From: Pedobacter terrae
Lineage (GTDB): Bacteria; Bacteroidota; Bacteroidia; Sphingobacteriales; Sphingobacteriaceae
DNA length: 64,000 nucleotides
Reading direction: 5' to 3'
NCBI RefSeq assembly: GCF_900100705.1
Contig: NZ_FNCH01000015.1
Location: forward strand, 1-64,000
Position 1 is the stretch's first letter. Each line of letters opens with the position of its first letter. The notes under the pieces are model-generated. The model was given only the letters and a program-made list of their open reading frames with translations. It ran no database searches and was not told the DNA's origin. A program made the position numbers and the translations under genes. Of the stretch, positions 52,589 through 61,282 are shown in pieces.

Positions 52589-52625
52589 CAAAAAAAGCCC
52601 CGATAAATGCCGGGGCTTTAATTTT
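52589..52625 (-). terminator. Terminator of the YceI gene
   Basis: AAAGCCCCG and CGGGGCTTT form a GC-rich stem around ATAAATGC, with A/T tracts on both sides; on the minus strand it lies 16 bp after the YceI stop. Confidence 0.85.
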
Positions 52626-52640
52626 CCGAGACCGGAAAAA

Positions 52641-53225
52641 TTATTTTTTAGCTACTAATTTAACCGATAATTCGAAGTTATCATCAATTGCTTTGTCGCC
52701 AATGCTATCGAAGAATGATTTTGAACCGTATTTAATGTCATATTTAGTTCTGTCTACAATGATTTTACCAGCTAAAGCTGAAGCTGTTCCGTCTGCATTA
52801 ACCGTTACAGTTGCAGGGAAGCTTAATGGTTTAGTGATACCTTTGATAGTTAAATTACCTGTAACCGTTACGTTAGCACCTGACCCCGCAACTTTAGTAA
52901 TAACGAAAGTTGAAGTTGGGAATTTTGTTGTACCAAAGAAATCATCTGCTTTTAAGTGACCTTCTAATTTAGCACTACCATCAGCATCTTTAATTGAAGT
53001 CATATCGATTACAAAAGTACCACCTGTTACGCTTTTACCATTAACTGCTAATGTACCTGATTGTAAAGCCACTGTTCCGTTATGAGAACCGGTTACTTTT
53101 TTACCAATCCAGGTAATAGTCGATTTTGCTACATCTACAGTATAAGTTACTGGTTTAATAGTTGTAAAAGCTGATAAAGAAACAACTGCCACTAATAAAA
53201 AAATTGAGCTAATTTTTAATTTCAT
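52641..53225 (-). CDS. YceI family lipid-binding periplasmic protein
   Basis: Start at ATG 53225 (MKLKISSIFLLV), giving a clean signal peptide; the upstream ATG at 53252 lies within the promoter region. The 194-residue product is a lipocalin-like YceI barrel, with YTVDVAKSTITWIGKKVTGSHNGT, LKADDFFGTTKFPTSTF and GNLTIKGITKPLSFP motifs. Members bind isoprenoid or amide-type lipids in the periplasm. A TATATTTG box lies 25 bp upstream. Confidence 0.92.
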   Translation of the reverse strand: MKLKISSIFLLVAVVSLSAFTTIKPVTYTVDVAKSTITWIGKKVTGSHNGTVALQSGTLAVNGKSVTGGTFVIDMTSIKDADGSAKLEGHLKADDFFGTTKFPTSTFVITKVAGSGANVTVTGNLTIKGITKPLSFPATVTVNADGTASALAGKIIVDRTKYDIKYGSKSFFDSIGDKAIDDNFELSVKLVAKK

Positions 53226-53249
53226 TTTCTGGTTTTTTAAAATTTGATA

Positions 53250-53257
53250 CAAATATA
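53250..53257 (-). promoter_or_regulatory. TATATTTG -7 box for the YceI gene
   Basis: Perfect TAnnTTTG match on the minus strand, 25 bp from ATG 53225. Its position also argues for the shorter YceI start. Confidence 0.5.
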
Positions 53258-53424
53258 GATGAACTACCGATCTCTTGTTGTTGACCTATGTTAAGTTTTT
53301 TCAAAAATAATCGATTTATTTAAAATCATGATATTGACTGTAGAGTGATACTAAGGTTTAGTCTATCAAAGAAAAAAATGGAAGATAGGTGACCTAAAGC
53401 CAGCAAGCCATTCATTCTAAACCT

Positions 53425-53575
53425 GGCAGCAGCGGAAATCCTTTTTGTTTGTGCTTACCGGAAAAGATTGCCGCGTGGTTCCTCCTTGTAATGACGAAAA
53501 CGAAAGCAGAAACCACAAAAAGATTGAAGCGCCCGCCTGCAGTACGGGCAGGAATGGCAGGGCTGTAGCTGCCGA
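53425..53575. repeat. GGCAGCAGCGGAAATCC dispersed element, fullest copy
   Basis: Begins GGCAGCAGCGGAAATCCTTT and ends CAGGGCTGTAGCTGCC, so its ends are inverted (GGCAGC/GCTGCC). Inside are ACCACAAAAAGATTG, GCGCCCGCCTGCAGTACGGG and CAGGAATGGCAGG. Degraded copies: 22836-22945 and 56959-57012, with remnants at 651-750. Confidence 0.75.
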
Positions 53576-53640
53576 TGGAAAGCTGATATTTATTCCTAAA
53601 AAAATCCTTTGTATCTTCCCTTGATATTCATAAGAAAAAT

Positions 53641-53744
53641 CGTCATCTCGGCTGAAACGCAGTAGAATGCCTGCCCGTACAGGCGGGGAGAGATCTATCT
53701 TGAGATAGATTTCTCGACTTCGCTGCACTCCGCTCGAAATGACG
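53641..53744. repeat. CGTCATCTCG...CGAAATGACG dispersed element
   Basis: Inverted ends CGTCAT and ATGACG, with internal AGATCTATCTTGAGATAGAT palindrome and CGACTTCGCTGCACTCCGCT. Related copy at 42404-42484. Confidence 0.8.
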
Positions 53745-53879
53745 GTATCGCGATAGAAGATCTCTTCTTAACTTCAACAACGTTCATCATAACAAAAAAA
53801 AGGTTTAAGATTTTCTGTTGCATGCTTTACGCACGCTGCAAAAAACCTTAAACCCTCTACCCTTCCGCCTTCTACCTTA

Positions 53880-56756
53880 CTAAGGAACGATCTCTTCCAA
53901 ATAACTCTCCACCGGAGGGCATGCACAGATCAATGATCTATCACCATGACTATCGTTAACACGACCAACTGATGGCCAGAACTTACGTTCTAACACATAA
54001 GGAAGCGGGAATGCGGCGGTTTGGCGGCTATAAGCATGTTCCCATTCGTTAGCAGTAATTACTGAAACCGTATGCGGTGCATTTTTTAAAGGATTATCCG
54101 TTTTATCGAAAGTTAAATTCTCTACCTGATCTATTTCTTTTTTAATGGCGATCAACGCATCACAGAAACGGTCTAACTCATGTTTAGGTTCAGATTCTGT
54201 AGGCTCAACCATTAAAGTACCCGCAACTGGGAACGAAACCGTTGGTGCGTGGAAACCATAATCCATTAAACGTTTGGCAATGTCAGTTACTTCAATTCCG
54301 AAAGCTTTGAATGAACGGCAATCTAAAATCATCTCGTGTGCACAACGTCCCTGAGCACCAGAGTAAAGCACCGGATAATGTTGTTCTAAACGCGCTTTCA
54401 TATAGTTGGCGTTTAAAATAGCATATTTAGTAGCATTCGTTAAACCTTCAGCGCCCATCATTGCAATATAGGCGTGAGAAATGATCAGGATGGAAGCCGA
54501 ACCCCATGGTGCAGATGAAACTGCAGAAATAGATTTTCCTTTGTCGATATCAACCACAGCATGGCCAGGAAGATAAGGAACCAGGTGTTTAGCCACGCCG
54601 ATTGGGCCCATACCCGGACCACCACCACCGTGAGGGATACAGAAAGTTTTGTGTAAGTTTAAGTGACAAACATCGGCACCGATATTGGCCGGACTGGTTA
54701 ATCCAACCTGCGCATTCATATTTGCACCATCCATATAAACCTGTCCACCATTAGCGTGGATGGTTTCGCAGATTTCGATAATGCTTTCTTCGAACACCCC
54801 GTGTGTAGATGGATAAGTTACCATTAAACACGATAAGTTGTCTTTATGCAACTCTGCTTTTGCTTTTAAATCTTCAACATCAATGTTACCGTTTTCTAAA
54901 GATTTAACCACGACAATTTTCATATCCGCCATTGCAGCAGAAGCAGGGTTGGTTCCGTGTGCCGAAGCAGGAATTAATGCTACGTTACGATGGAAATCTC
55001 CCCTATCGTGGTGATAAGCACGGATAACCATTAAACCAGCATATTCACCCTGAGCACCAGCATTTGGCTGTAAGCTCATTGCAGCGAAACCGGTAATTTC
55101 ACTTAACCATTTATCCAGTTCGTTAAAAACTGAATAGTAACCTAATACCTGATCGGCAGGGGCAAATGGGTGGATTTTACCGAAGTGAGACCAGGTAACC
55201 GGGATCATTTCTGCAGTAGCATTTAATTTCATGGTACAACTACCCAAGGCAATCATCGAGTGGCAAAGCGATAAATCTTTTGCTTCTAATGATTTGATAT
55301 AACGCAACATCTCATGTTCTGAGTGGTGCGAGTTAAAAATCGGGTGTGTTAAGTAAGCCGAAGTACGTTGTAATGCAACCGGAATAACGGTTTCTACATT
55401 TTCTACTACTTCAACCTGATCTGCTGCGATAGCTTTAACCTTTGCAAAGATTTTAGCAATTAAAGCTACATCTTCGAAAGTGCTGGTTTCGTCGAACGAA
55501 ATGGTGGCAACGTTACCAACATAGTTTAAGTTGATTTCATTATCGATGCATCCAGAATGGATACCACCTTTTAAATCGCCTAAATCGAAACGAATAGTGT
55601 CGAAATAAGCCGAGTTTAATTGCTCAAAGCCTAAGCCTTTTAAAGTAGCGGCTAAACTGATGGCCAAACCGTGTGTACGTTCTGCTATGGCTTTTAATCC
55701 TTTCGGACCGTGGTAAGCGGCATAAAAACCAGCCATAATAGCCAATAAGGCCTGTGCAGTACAAATGTTTGATGTTGCTTTATCTCTACGGATGTGCTGC
55801 TCGCGGGTTTGCAAGGCCATACGTAAAGCGTAGTCGCCATGGCTATCGATGGTTACACCGATAATACGACCAGGGATGTTACGTTTATATTCTTCTTTAG
55901 TGGCAAAAAATGCAGCGTGAGGTCCACCAAAACCCATTGGTATACCTAAACGCTGTGTTGTACCCACTACTACATCAGCACCCCACTCGCCTGGAGGCGT
56001 TAATAAGGTTAAGCTTAAAATATCGGCAATTACGGTTAATTTAATATTTTGACTGTGCAAAGCTGATGCAAAAGCCGCATAATCGAAAACTTCGCCATTT
56101 CCTGCCGGATACTGCACAATTGCACCAAAAAATTCTCCGCTAGCAGTAAAATCTAAATGGCTTCCGATCACTAGCTCAATACCATAAGGATTGGCACGTG
56201 TTTTTAAAATATCGATGGTTTGAGGGAAAAGTAATTCAGAAACGAAAAACTTTTTAGCTGCCTGGTTTTTGCGTAAGCTGTATTGCATAAACATAGCCTC
56301 AGCCGCAGCTGTACCTTCATCCAATAGAGAGGCATTGGCAATTTCCATTCCGGTTAAATCGATAACCATGGTTTGGAAGTTTAATAAAGCCTGTAAACGG
56401 CCCTGTGCAATTTCTGCCTGGTAAGGCGTATATTGTGTGTACCATCCCGGGTTTTCGAATACGTTACGTAAAATTACCCCTGGTGTAATGGTGTCGTAAT
56501 AACCTTGACCGATAAAGCTTTTGAAAACTTTATTCAACAATGAAGTTTGTTTTAAAGCCCCAAGATATTCAGTTTCTGATTTCGCTGCAGGCAAGTTTAA
56601 CGGTTGTTTTAACCTGATGGCCGTCGGAACAGTCTGTTCAATCAGCTCGTCGATAGAATTTACGCCAACAGTTTGCAACATTTCGGCTGTATCAGCCTCA
56701 TTAGGAGCAATATGACGATTTTGAAAATCTTCCTTGTAGTGGATATTTAAGCTCAT
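53880..56756 (-). CDS. gcvP: Glycine dehydrogenase (decarboxylating), P-protein of the glycine cleavage system
   Basis: Protein of 958 residues, the fused alpha-beta form of the P-protein. The N-terminal half begins with FQNRHIAPNE and carries SLLDEGTAAAEAM. The C-terminal half carries the pyridoxal-phosphate lysine in NLHKTFCIPHGGGGPG and the glycine-rich loop after it. It decarboxylates glycine and passes the aminomethyl group to the H-protein. GcvT and GcvH genes are not adjacent, as is usual in Bacteroidota. A TACCTTTG box lies 26 bp upstream. Confidence 0.97.
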   Translation of the reverse strand: MSLNIHYKEDFQNRHIAPNEADTAEMLQTVGVNSIDELIEQTVPTAIRLKQPLNLPAAKSETEYLGALKQTSLLNKVFKSFIGQGYYDTITPGVILRNVFENPGWYTQYTPYQAEIAQGRLQALLNFQTMVIDLTGMEIANASLLDEGTAAAEAMFMQYSLRKNQAAKKFFVSELLFPQTIDILKTRANPYGIELVIGSHLDFTASGEFFGAIVQYPAGNGEVFDYAAFASALHSQNIKLTVIADILSLTLLTPPGEWGADVVVGTTQRLGIPMGFGGPHAAFFATKEEYKRNIPGRIIGVTIDSHGDYALRMALQTREQHIRRDKATSNICTAQALLAIMAGFYAAYHGPKGLKAIAERTHGLAISLAATLKGLGFEQLNSAYFDTIRFDLGDLKGGIHSGCIDNEINLNYVGNVATISFDETSTFEDVALIAKIFAKVKAIAADQVEVVENVETVIPVALQRTSAYLTHPIFNSHHSEHEMLRYIKSLEAKDLSLCHSMIALGSCTMKLNATAEMIPVTWSHFGKIHPFAPADQVLGYYSVFNELDKWLSEITGFAAMSLQPNAGAQGEYAGLMVIRAYHHDRGDFHRNVALIPASAHGTNPASAAMADMKIVVVKSLENGNIDVEDLKAKAELHKDNLSCLMVTYPSTHGVFEESIIEICETIHANGGQVYMDGANMNAQVGLTSPANIGADVCHLNLHKTFCIPHGGGGPGMGPIGVAKHLVPYLPGHAVVDIDKGKSISAVSSAPWGSASILIISHAYIAMMGAEGLTNATKYAILNANYMKARLEQHYPVLYSGAQGRCAHEMILDCRSFKAFGIEVTDIAKRLMDYGFHAPTVSFPVAGTLMVEPTESEPKHELDRFCDALIAIKKEIDQVENLTFDKTDNPLKNAPHTVSVITANEWEHAYSRQTAAFPLPYVLERKFWPSVGRVNDSHGDRSLICACPPVESYLEEIVP

Positions 56757-56781
56757 GCGGTATGAATAATAAATTTGCGTG

Positions 56782-56789
56782 CAAAGGTA
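56782..56789 (-). promoter_or_regulatory. TACCTTTG -7 box for gcvP
   Basis: Perfect TAnnTTTG match on the minus strand, 26 bp before the gcvP start. No clear TTG box at 19 bp. Confidence 0.5.
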
Positions 56790-57199
56790 GCAAAAATGAA
56801 GCTGTATTTCACTATCAATCAGTGTAAAAAAGGCGTCTTATTTACACTTAAAAGCGACAAAATAGATAGGATTTATAAGTAAAAAGCCAGACAATGCCTT
56901 TTCAGTTTTAAGCTGTTTTTTTGATTATTTGGAAAGCAGTGGCTGTGCTAAAATTTAAGTTTGTTCCCGCCATTCCTGCCATACTGCAAGCGGGCGCTAC
57001 AATCTTTTTTGCTACTTTCTAACTGAAGTATAAAGTATCTGAAGCAAAAAGGGTTGCCAATGTTGTCGGGTTTACACATAAAAGGAACTGCAAAAAACCA
57101 ACATACTGCGTTAAACTTCAAATTAGCCATAGAAAATAAAAATTAAAACACTCAATTTCAATCATTTACACTAACAATCAAATATAATCTACACATACA
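56790..57199. other. Intergenic region with an inverted dispersed-element core
   Basis: No gene. Positions 56959-57012 hold TTCCCGCCATTCCTGCC followed by GCAAGCGGGCGCTACAATCT, the reverse complement of the core of the 53425-53575 element. The rest is AT-rich. Confidence 0.55.
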
Positions 57200-57230
57200 T
57201 TGTTATACTATGTACTTTGTTATACCTTTA
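57200..57230 (+). promoter_or_regulatory. Candidate promoter/operator of the PadR operon
   Basis: TTG (57200-57202), about 20 bp and TACCTTTA (near -7 box), ending 4 bp before the ATG. The near-repeated TTGTTATAC and TTTGTTATACC could be a binding site for the PadR protein encoded next. Confidence 0.35.
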
Positions 57231-57234
57231 CATT

Positions 57235-57573
57235 ATGAACGAAGATTTTATTCATAAATGGATATCGCAGGTTAAAAAGGGAACACTATCCTTTATTGTG
57301 CTCAATGTTTTAAAGGGCGGAAAGGCTTATTACGGCTACGATCTGATCAATGAGATAAAAAAGATTACGGAAATTGAAATTGCCGAAGGAACCCTATATC
57401 CACTTATGAACCGGCTTAAAGATGAAAAACTGATTAAATCAGAATGGGTGGAACAAGAATCGGGCATCCCCAGAAAATATTACAGCATTACGCCAGAAGG
57501 AAAAAACACGGTAACCAAAATGGAAGAATACTGGCACAACCTGAACAAATCAGTATTAAAAATTACGAAATGA
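57235..57573 (+). CDS. PadR family transcriptional regulator
   Basis: Protein of 112 residues, start at ATG 57235. Winged helix-turn-helix of the PadR type: LSFIVLNVLKGGKAYYGYDLI, EIAEGTLYPLMNRLKDEKLI and the wing SGIPRKYYSITPEGK. PadR proteins are usually autoregulatory repressors of nearby membrane or efflux genes. It overlaps the next gene by 4 bp (ATGA), a pairing typical of PadR with HAAS-domain membrane proteins. Confidence 0.92.
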   Translation: MNEDFIHKWISQVKKGTLSFIVLNVLKGGKAYYGYDLINEIKKITEIEIAEGTLYPLMNRLKDEKLIKSEWVEQESGIPRKYYSITPEGKNTVTKMEEYWHNLNKSVLKITK

Positions 57574-58160
57574 AATTAAAAGAAATACCATTTAACGATC
57601 AATCGGCTGAGCGGATTTACAAAGATTACCTATACAGAATAAAAAAAGAGGTTAAAGGCCTCAATCAGCAAAACCAGGATGAAATATTGATGGAGCTGAA
57701 CAGTCATATTTATGAAAGCCTACAAGAACATCCAACAGGAAATGAAGTAGAAAAACTACTTAATATCCTGGAAAAATTGGGAAGACCCGAGGAAATACTG
57801 AAACCATTGGTGGCTGATAAAAAATTAGCAGAAGCCACTAAAACATTTAATCCCATACATGTTTTTAAAGCTTTATTGCTCAATTTAACCAATGGCATAT
57901 CTTACATCATATTTTTTATACTCTACCTTTTCCTGTTTGGTTTTGTGTTTTTAATCGGTGCTAAAATATGGAACCCATCACAGGTAGGCTTTTTTTATAA
58001 ACCAGGTGAAGTTTTTATCCTTGGCCATTCAAAAGGCTTGGTAAACCCAGACGATGAACTTCTAGGTAACTGGTTTATTCCCGCAATGGTTGTCTCGGCA
58101 ATCGCGCTCTACTTCATCATCACTTTACTCCTTAAGTTAAAAAGAACAATCAACAAATAA
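57570..58160 (+). CDS. HAAS/DUF1700-like membrane protein
   Basis: Protein of 196 residues, start at ATG 57570, overlapping the PadR stop. Residues 10-85 form a helical HAAS-type domain (YLYRIKKEVKGL, EILMELNSHIYESL, LEKLGRPEEILKPL). Two membrane helices follow, near 112-135 and 168-188. HAAS proteins are partners of PadR regulators and may sequester or modulate them at the membrane. It is followed 4 bp later by the serine hydrolase gene. Confidence 0.85.
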   Translation: MKLKEIPFNDQSAERIYKDYLYRIKKEVKGLNQQNQDEILMELNSHIYESLQEHPTGNEVEKLLNILEKLGRPEEILKPLVADKKLAEATKTFNPIHVFKALLLNLTNGISYIIFFILYLFLFGFVFLIGAKIWNPSQVGFFYKPGEVFILGHSKGLVNPDDELLGNWFIPAMVVSAIALYFIITLLLKLKRTINK

Positions 58161-58164
58161 CATC

Positions 58165-59487
58165 ATGATCAAAAAATTAACACTCTTTGCCGTTCTGATA
58201 ATCCTGGCCCAATTCAGCTTTTCACAATCATTTGATAAAAACAAACTGGATGCTTATTTCGATACGCTTGGCCAATACAACAAGTTTATGGGAAGTGTGG
58301 CCATTGCTCAAAATGGCCATCTGATTTATAACCGCACATTGGGTTTCGCAAACCTTAAAGAACGGCAAACAGCAAACGAAAACACCAAATACAGGATCGG
58401 ATCTATTTCTAAAACCTTTACAGCTGCTTTAATTTTTAAAGCCATTGAAGAAAAGAAAATCAGCCTCAATCAAACTATTCAAAAATTTTTCCCAGACATC
58501 AAAAATGCAGAGAAGATTTCCATATCGAATTTGCTTTACCACAGAAGCGGGATACATGACTTTACAGATGATCAAGAGGGATACTTGAAATGGCATACGC
58601 AACCCAAAACCGAAAAAGAAATGCTTGCCATAATTAGTAAGGGCGGGATTGATTTTGAGCCTGACACTCAATCAGATTATAGCAATTCGAACTATTTACT
58701 GCTATCTTATATTCTTGAAAAAACGTTTAAAATGCCTTATGCCCAAATATTAGACAAATACATTGCTAAACCTCTTAAATTGAAAAACACTTTTTTGGGC
58801 AAAAAAATTAATTTAAAAAATAACGAAGCGAGCTCTTACCGTTTTGAAGGGGATTGGAAATTAGCGGATGAAACTGATATTTCGATTCCAATGGGTGCCG
58901 GAGGAATTGTTTCAACCCCGATTGATCTGGTAAAATTCAGCACAGCATTATTCGGAGGCAAAGTGATTTCTCAAAAGAGTTTAGCGCAGATGAAAACCCT
59001 TAATGGCAAATACGGCATGGGCGTTTTGGCTATTCCGTTTTACGATCAAGCAGGATTTGGACATTCGGGTAGTATAGATGGTTTCAGTGCTACATTTTCT
59101 TATTTCAGTGATGGAAATATAGCTTATGCTTTAACGGGTAATGGTACGAATTTCAACAATAATTCCATTTCATTGGCGGTATTAAGCGCTGTTTTTAATA
59201 AGGAATATCAAATTCCCGATTTTAAAACAGTTGAGCAAAGCACTACAGACTTAAATAAATATTTAGGCATTTACGCATCAACGGCAATCCCGATAAAAAT
59301 CACCATTACGAAAGACAATACAACATTAGTCGCACGGGCTACAGGTCAATCGGCAACAAAATTAACATCCAAAGGAAATCACGAGTTTAAATTTGAAGAA
59401 GCAGGCATCATACTGTCTTTCAACCCCACAGCAAACCAGATGACCCTTAAACAGGGTGGCAAAGAATTTAAGTTTACCAAAGAATAA
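58165..59487 (+). CDS. Serine hydrolase of the class C beta-lactamase/DD-peptidase family
   Basis: Protein of 440 residues with a signal peptide ending near FSFSQ. The SxxK motif is GSISKTF (S80, K83), the second motif YSNSN (Tyr-x-Asn), and the third a GHSG group in GFGHSGSIDG instead of KTG, as in many esterase-like members. A C-terminal domain of about 90 residues follows. It could be a D-alanyl peptidase, esterase or beta-lactamase. Third gene of the PadR operon, so possibly induced under PadR control. Confidence 0.88.
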   Translation: MIKKLTLFAVLIILAQFSFSQSFDKNKLDAYFDTLGQYNKFMGSVAIAQNGHLIYNRTLGFANLKERQTANENTKYRIGSISKTFTAALIFKAIEEKKISLNQTIQKFFPDIKNAEKISISNLLYHRSGIHDFTDDQEGYLKWHTQPKTEKEMLAIISKGGIDFEPDTQSDYSNSNYLLLSYILEKTFKMPYAQILDKYIAKPLKLKNTFLGKKINLKNNEASSYRFEGDWKLADETDISIPMGAGGIVSTPIDLVKFSTALFGGKVISQKSLAQMKTLNGKYGMGVLAIPFYDQAGFGHSGSIDGFSATFSYFSDGNIAYALTGNGTNFNNNSISLAVLSAVFNKEYQIPDFKTVEQSTTDLNKYLGIYASTAIPIKITITKDNTTLVARATGQSATKLTSKGNHEFKFEEAGIILSFNPTANQMTLKQGGKEFKFTKE

Positions 59488-59533
59488 AATAAATTAACTC
59501 CTGATGGCAGGTTAGTTTATCAAGACTAATCTG

Positions 59534-60097
59534 CTATTTCTGCACTTTCCACCCCTCATCTTTACTCAACTTTAATTTATAGGTTTTGGTAATGAAGTTG
59601 CTGTTTTTATTGGCTTCTTTATCGAAAGGTTCGAAATCGGTCGTATTCATTTTTAATGATACAGTTACTTTGGCGGTACTGGAATTTACCTGCGCAAAAT
59701 CAACTGGTTTTTCGTCTGATAAAACATATTCCACCACTTTTACCGTGGCCCTGTCGCCATCCTGTTTCAGTACCAACGGACTTGCTTTATCGGTTAATGT
59801 AATCTGATAAACAAAACTGCTATCTTTTGAAAGAAATTTCTTTTTAGCTTCTTTTAAACTTAAGGTAACCAAACCTTTGCTGGCCAAAGATTTATATTTC
59901 CCCAATTCGAACATATCGTTTGTACTATTAAATTTCATCTCTCCAAATTTAAACCTGGTAGTTTTATATTCGGGATTAGCTTTTAAATAACTGGTAATCA
60001 CTTCAGCGGCCTCATCCTGATTAATAGTGGTTTTGGTTTTACATCCGGCTAAGCCGATAATGATAAAGGATAAAATATAAATGGTAAGTTTTTTCAT
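59534..60097 (-). CDS. Hypothetical lipoprotein
   Basis: Protein of 187 residues with a lipoprotein signal; the lipobox IGLAGC gives Cys 19. The mature part is charged with alternating strands. I do not recognise a family; a role in the envelope is likely. Convergent with the serine hydrolase gene. Confidence 0.75.
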   Translation of the reverse strand: MKKLTIYILSFIIIGLAGCKTKTTINQDEAAEVITSYLKANPEYKTTRFKFGEMKFNSTNDMFELGKYKSLASKGLVTLSLKEAKKKFLSKDSSFVYQITLTDKASPLVLKQDGDRATVKVVEYVLSDEKPVDFAQVNSSTAKVTVSLKMNTTDFEPFDKEANKNSNFITKTYKLKLSKDEGWKVQK

Positions 60098-60139
60098 GTG
60101 TATATGCTTTATGCTTTTTAAAGATATTTAATTTTAGTT

Positions 60140-60292
60140 TAACCGCAAAGAACGCGAAGTTTATTAATCTTTAAGGCTTAAACCACAAAGGCGTTAAGAA
60201 CACCAAGTTGCATTCAAGGCACAACAATAAATTTCAAAGCCCTGCTTTGTGCCCTCTGTGCCTTCTCTCTGTGTACTTTGCGGTAAAAAACT
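60140..60292. repeat. CCGCAAAG/CCACAGAG filler, copy 1
   Basis: Words AACCGCAAAGAACGCGAAG, AACCACAAAGGCG and, inverted, GTGCCCTCTGTGCCTTC and TGTGTACTTTGCGG, which together could fold back on themselves. The same vocabulary occurs at 52395-52585 and 61198-61280. Confidence 0.7.
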
Positions 60293-60295
60293 AGA

Positions 60296-61186
60296 TTAAT
60301 CTCGCTTTAAATATTTCAGATTTGGCAAAACCATTGCCGATAAAATGACCACCACACCAACCCACCTTAAAAACGACACCTGCTCTTGCAGCACAAAACC
60401 AGCCATCATTACGGCCACAGGCAACTCTGCAGCGCTCAAAATAGAACTGATAGCAGTACCAATTCTCGGTACGCCTTCTGCATAAAATAATGGCGGAATT
60501 ACCGTACCGAAAACTGAGATAATCAACCCCCATTTCAATAAACTTCCACCCAATGCACCATTAAATAAGAATGCTGGAGGGAAGATGATAAAGATCAAGA
60601 TACAAGCGCCGGTAATCATCAGCGCACTTTTCTTCAATGGTGCATATTCATTTCCGATTCTACCGCTCAATAACAAAAAGCCGGCATAACACAGCGCAGC
60701 CAGCAAACCAAAACCAATTCCTTTTAAATCCATGCTTCCAATATTGGTCTCTGCCATTCCGCTGGCTAAAACTGTACCAGCTAAAACCAATAAAATAGCG
60801 GCTAACTGTAAACCTGTAGGTTTCTTTTTAAAAATGAGGTATTCCAATAAAATACTCATCCATATAAACTGCATCAATAAAATAATGGCAACCGAATTAG
60901 GCACCAGCTTTACACATTGATAGTAAAAAATACTAACCAGACCTGTGCAGGTACCCGCAATTACCATTTGCCACCACGGTGTTTTAGCGGGCAAAACCTT
61001 AGCCTTATAAGTTGCGGTTCTACTTTGGAAGAAAAATAACACCCATAAAATTACGGCTCCAAAAAAAGCCTGAGCACCGGTAACGTCACCCAAAGTATAA
61101 CCTTCATGATAAGCCAGTTTAACAAAGGTAGAAAGGATGCCAAAACTACAGGCACCAAAAAAAACAAGGAGAATTCCTTTTAACAT
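60296..61186 (-). CDS. EamA family (drug/metabolite transporter) permease
   Basis: Protein of 296 residues with about ten membrane helices arranged as two EamA repeats. The segments SFGILSTFVKLAYHEG and LLMQFIWMSILLEYLIFKKKPT in the first, and GLLAALCYAGFLLLSG, with ILSAAELPVAVMMAGFVLQE in the second, are typical. A transporter of amino acids or metabolites is likely; the substrate is not readable. Confidence 0.87.
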   Translation of the reverse strand: MLKGILLVFFGACSFGILSTFVKLAYHEGYTLGDVTGAQAFFGAVILWVLFFFQSRTATYKAKVLPAKTPWWQMVIAGTCTGLVSIFYYQCVKLVPNSVAIILLMQFIWMSILLEYLIFKKKPTGLQLAAILLVLAGTVLASGMAETNIGSMDLKGIGFGLLAALCYAGFLLLSGRIGNEYAPLKKSALMITGACILIFIIFPPAFLFNGALGGSLLKWGLIISVFGTVIPPLFYAEGVPRIGTAISSILSAAELPVAVMMAGFVLQEQVSFLRWVGVVVILSAMVLPNLKYLKRD

Positions 61187-61197
61187 AATTTATTTTT

Positions 61198-61280
61198 TAA
61201 CCACAGAGAAAAAAGAGTTTTACACCGAGTTCGCAGAGGCTCTGTTTGCTCTGTACTTCTTTGTGCGCTTTGTGGTTAAC
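61198..61280. repeat. CCACAGAG filler, copy 2
   Basis: Starts TTAACCACAGAGAAAAAAGA and ends CGCTTTGTGGTTAACC; the ends are inverted repeats (GGTTAACC-type), with GCAGAGGCTCTGTTTGC between. It lies between pdxJ and the EamA gene. Confidence 0.75.
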
Positions 61281-61282
61281 CC

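Larger units (their letters stand above)
53258..53879. other. Repeat-rich intergenic region between YceI and gcvP
   Basis: No supported gene; the ORF-like frame at 53417-53728 is encoded by repeats. It holds two dispersed elements (listed separately) and, at 53760-53879, a T-rich filler with AAAAAAAGGTTTAAG and a matching CTTAAACC, possibly a terminator for gcvP. Confidence 0.55.

Noticed and set aside
53417..53728. Minus-strand 103-residue frame
   Set aside because: Entirely encoded by two dispersed repeats; a repeat artefact.
59491..59520. Possible terminator after the serine hydrolase gene
   Set aside because: CCTG/CAGG gives only a short stem with bulges and no clean T-tract; too weak to list.
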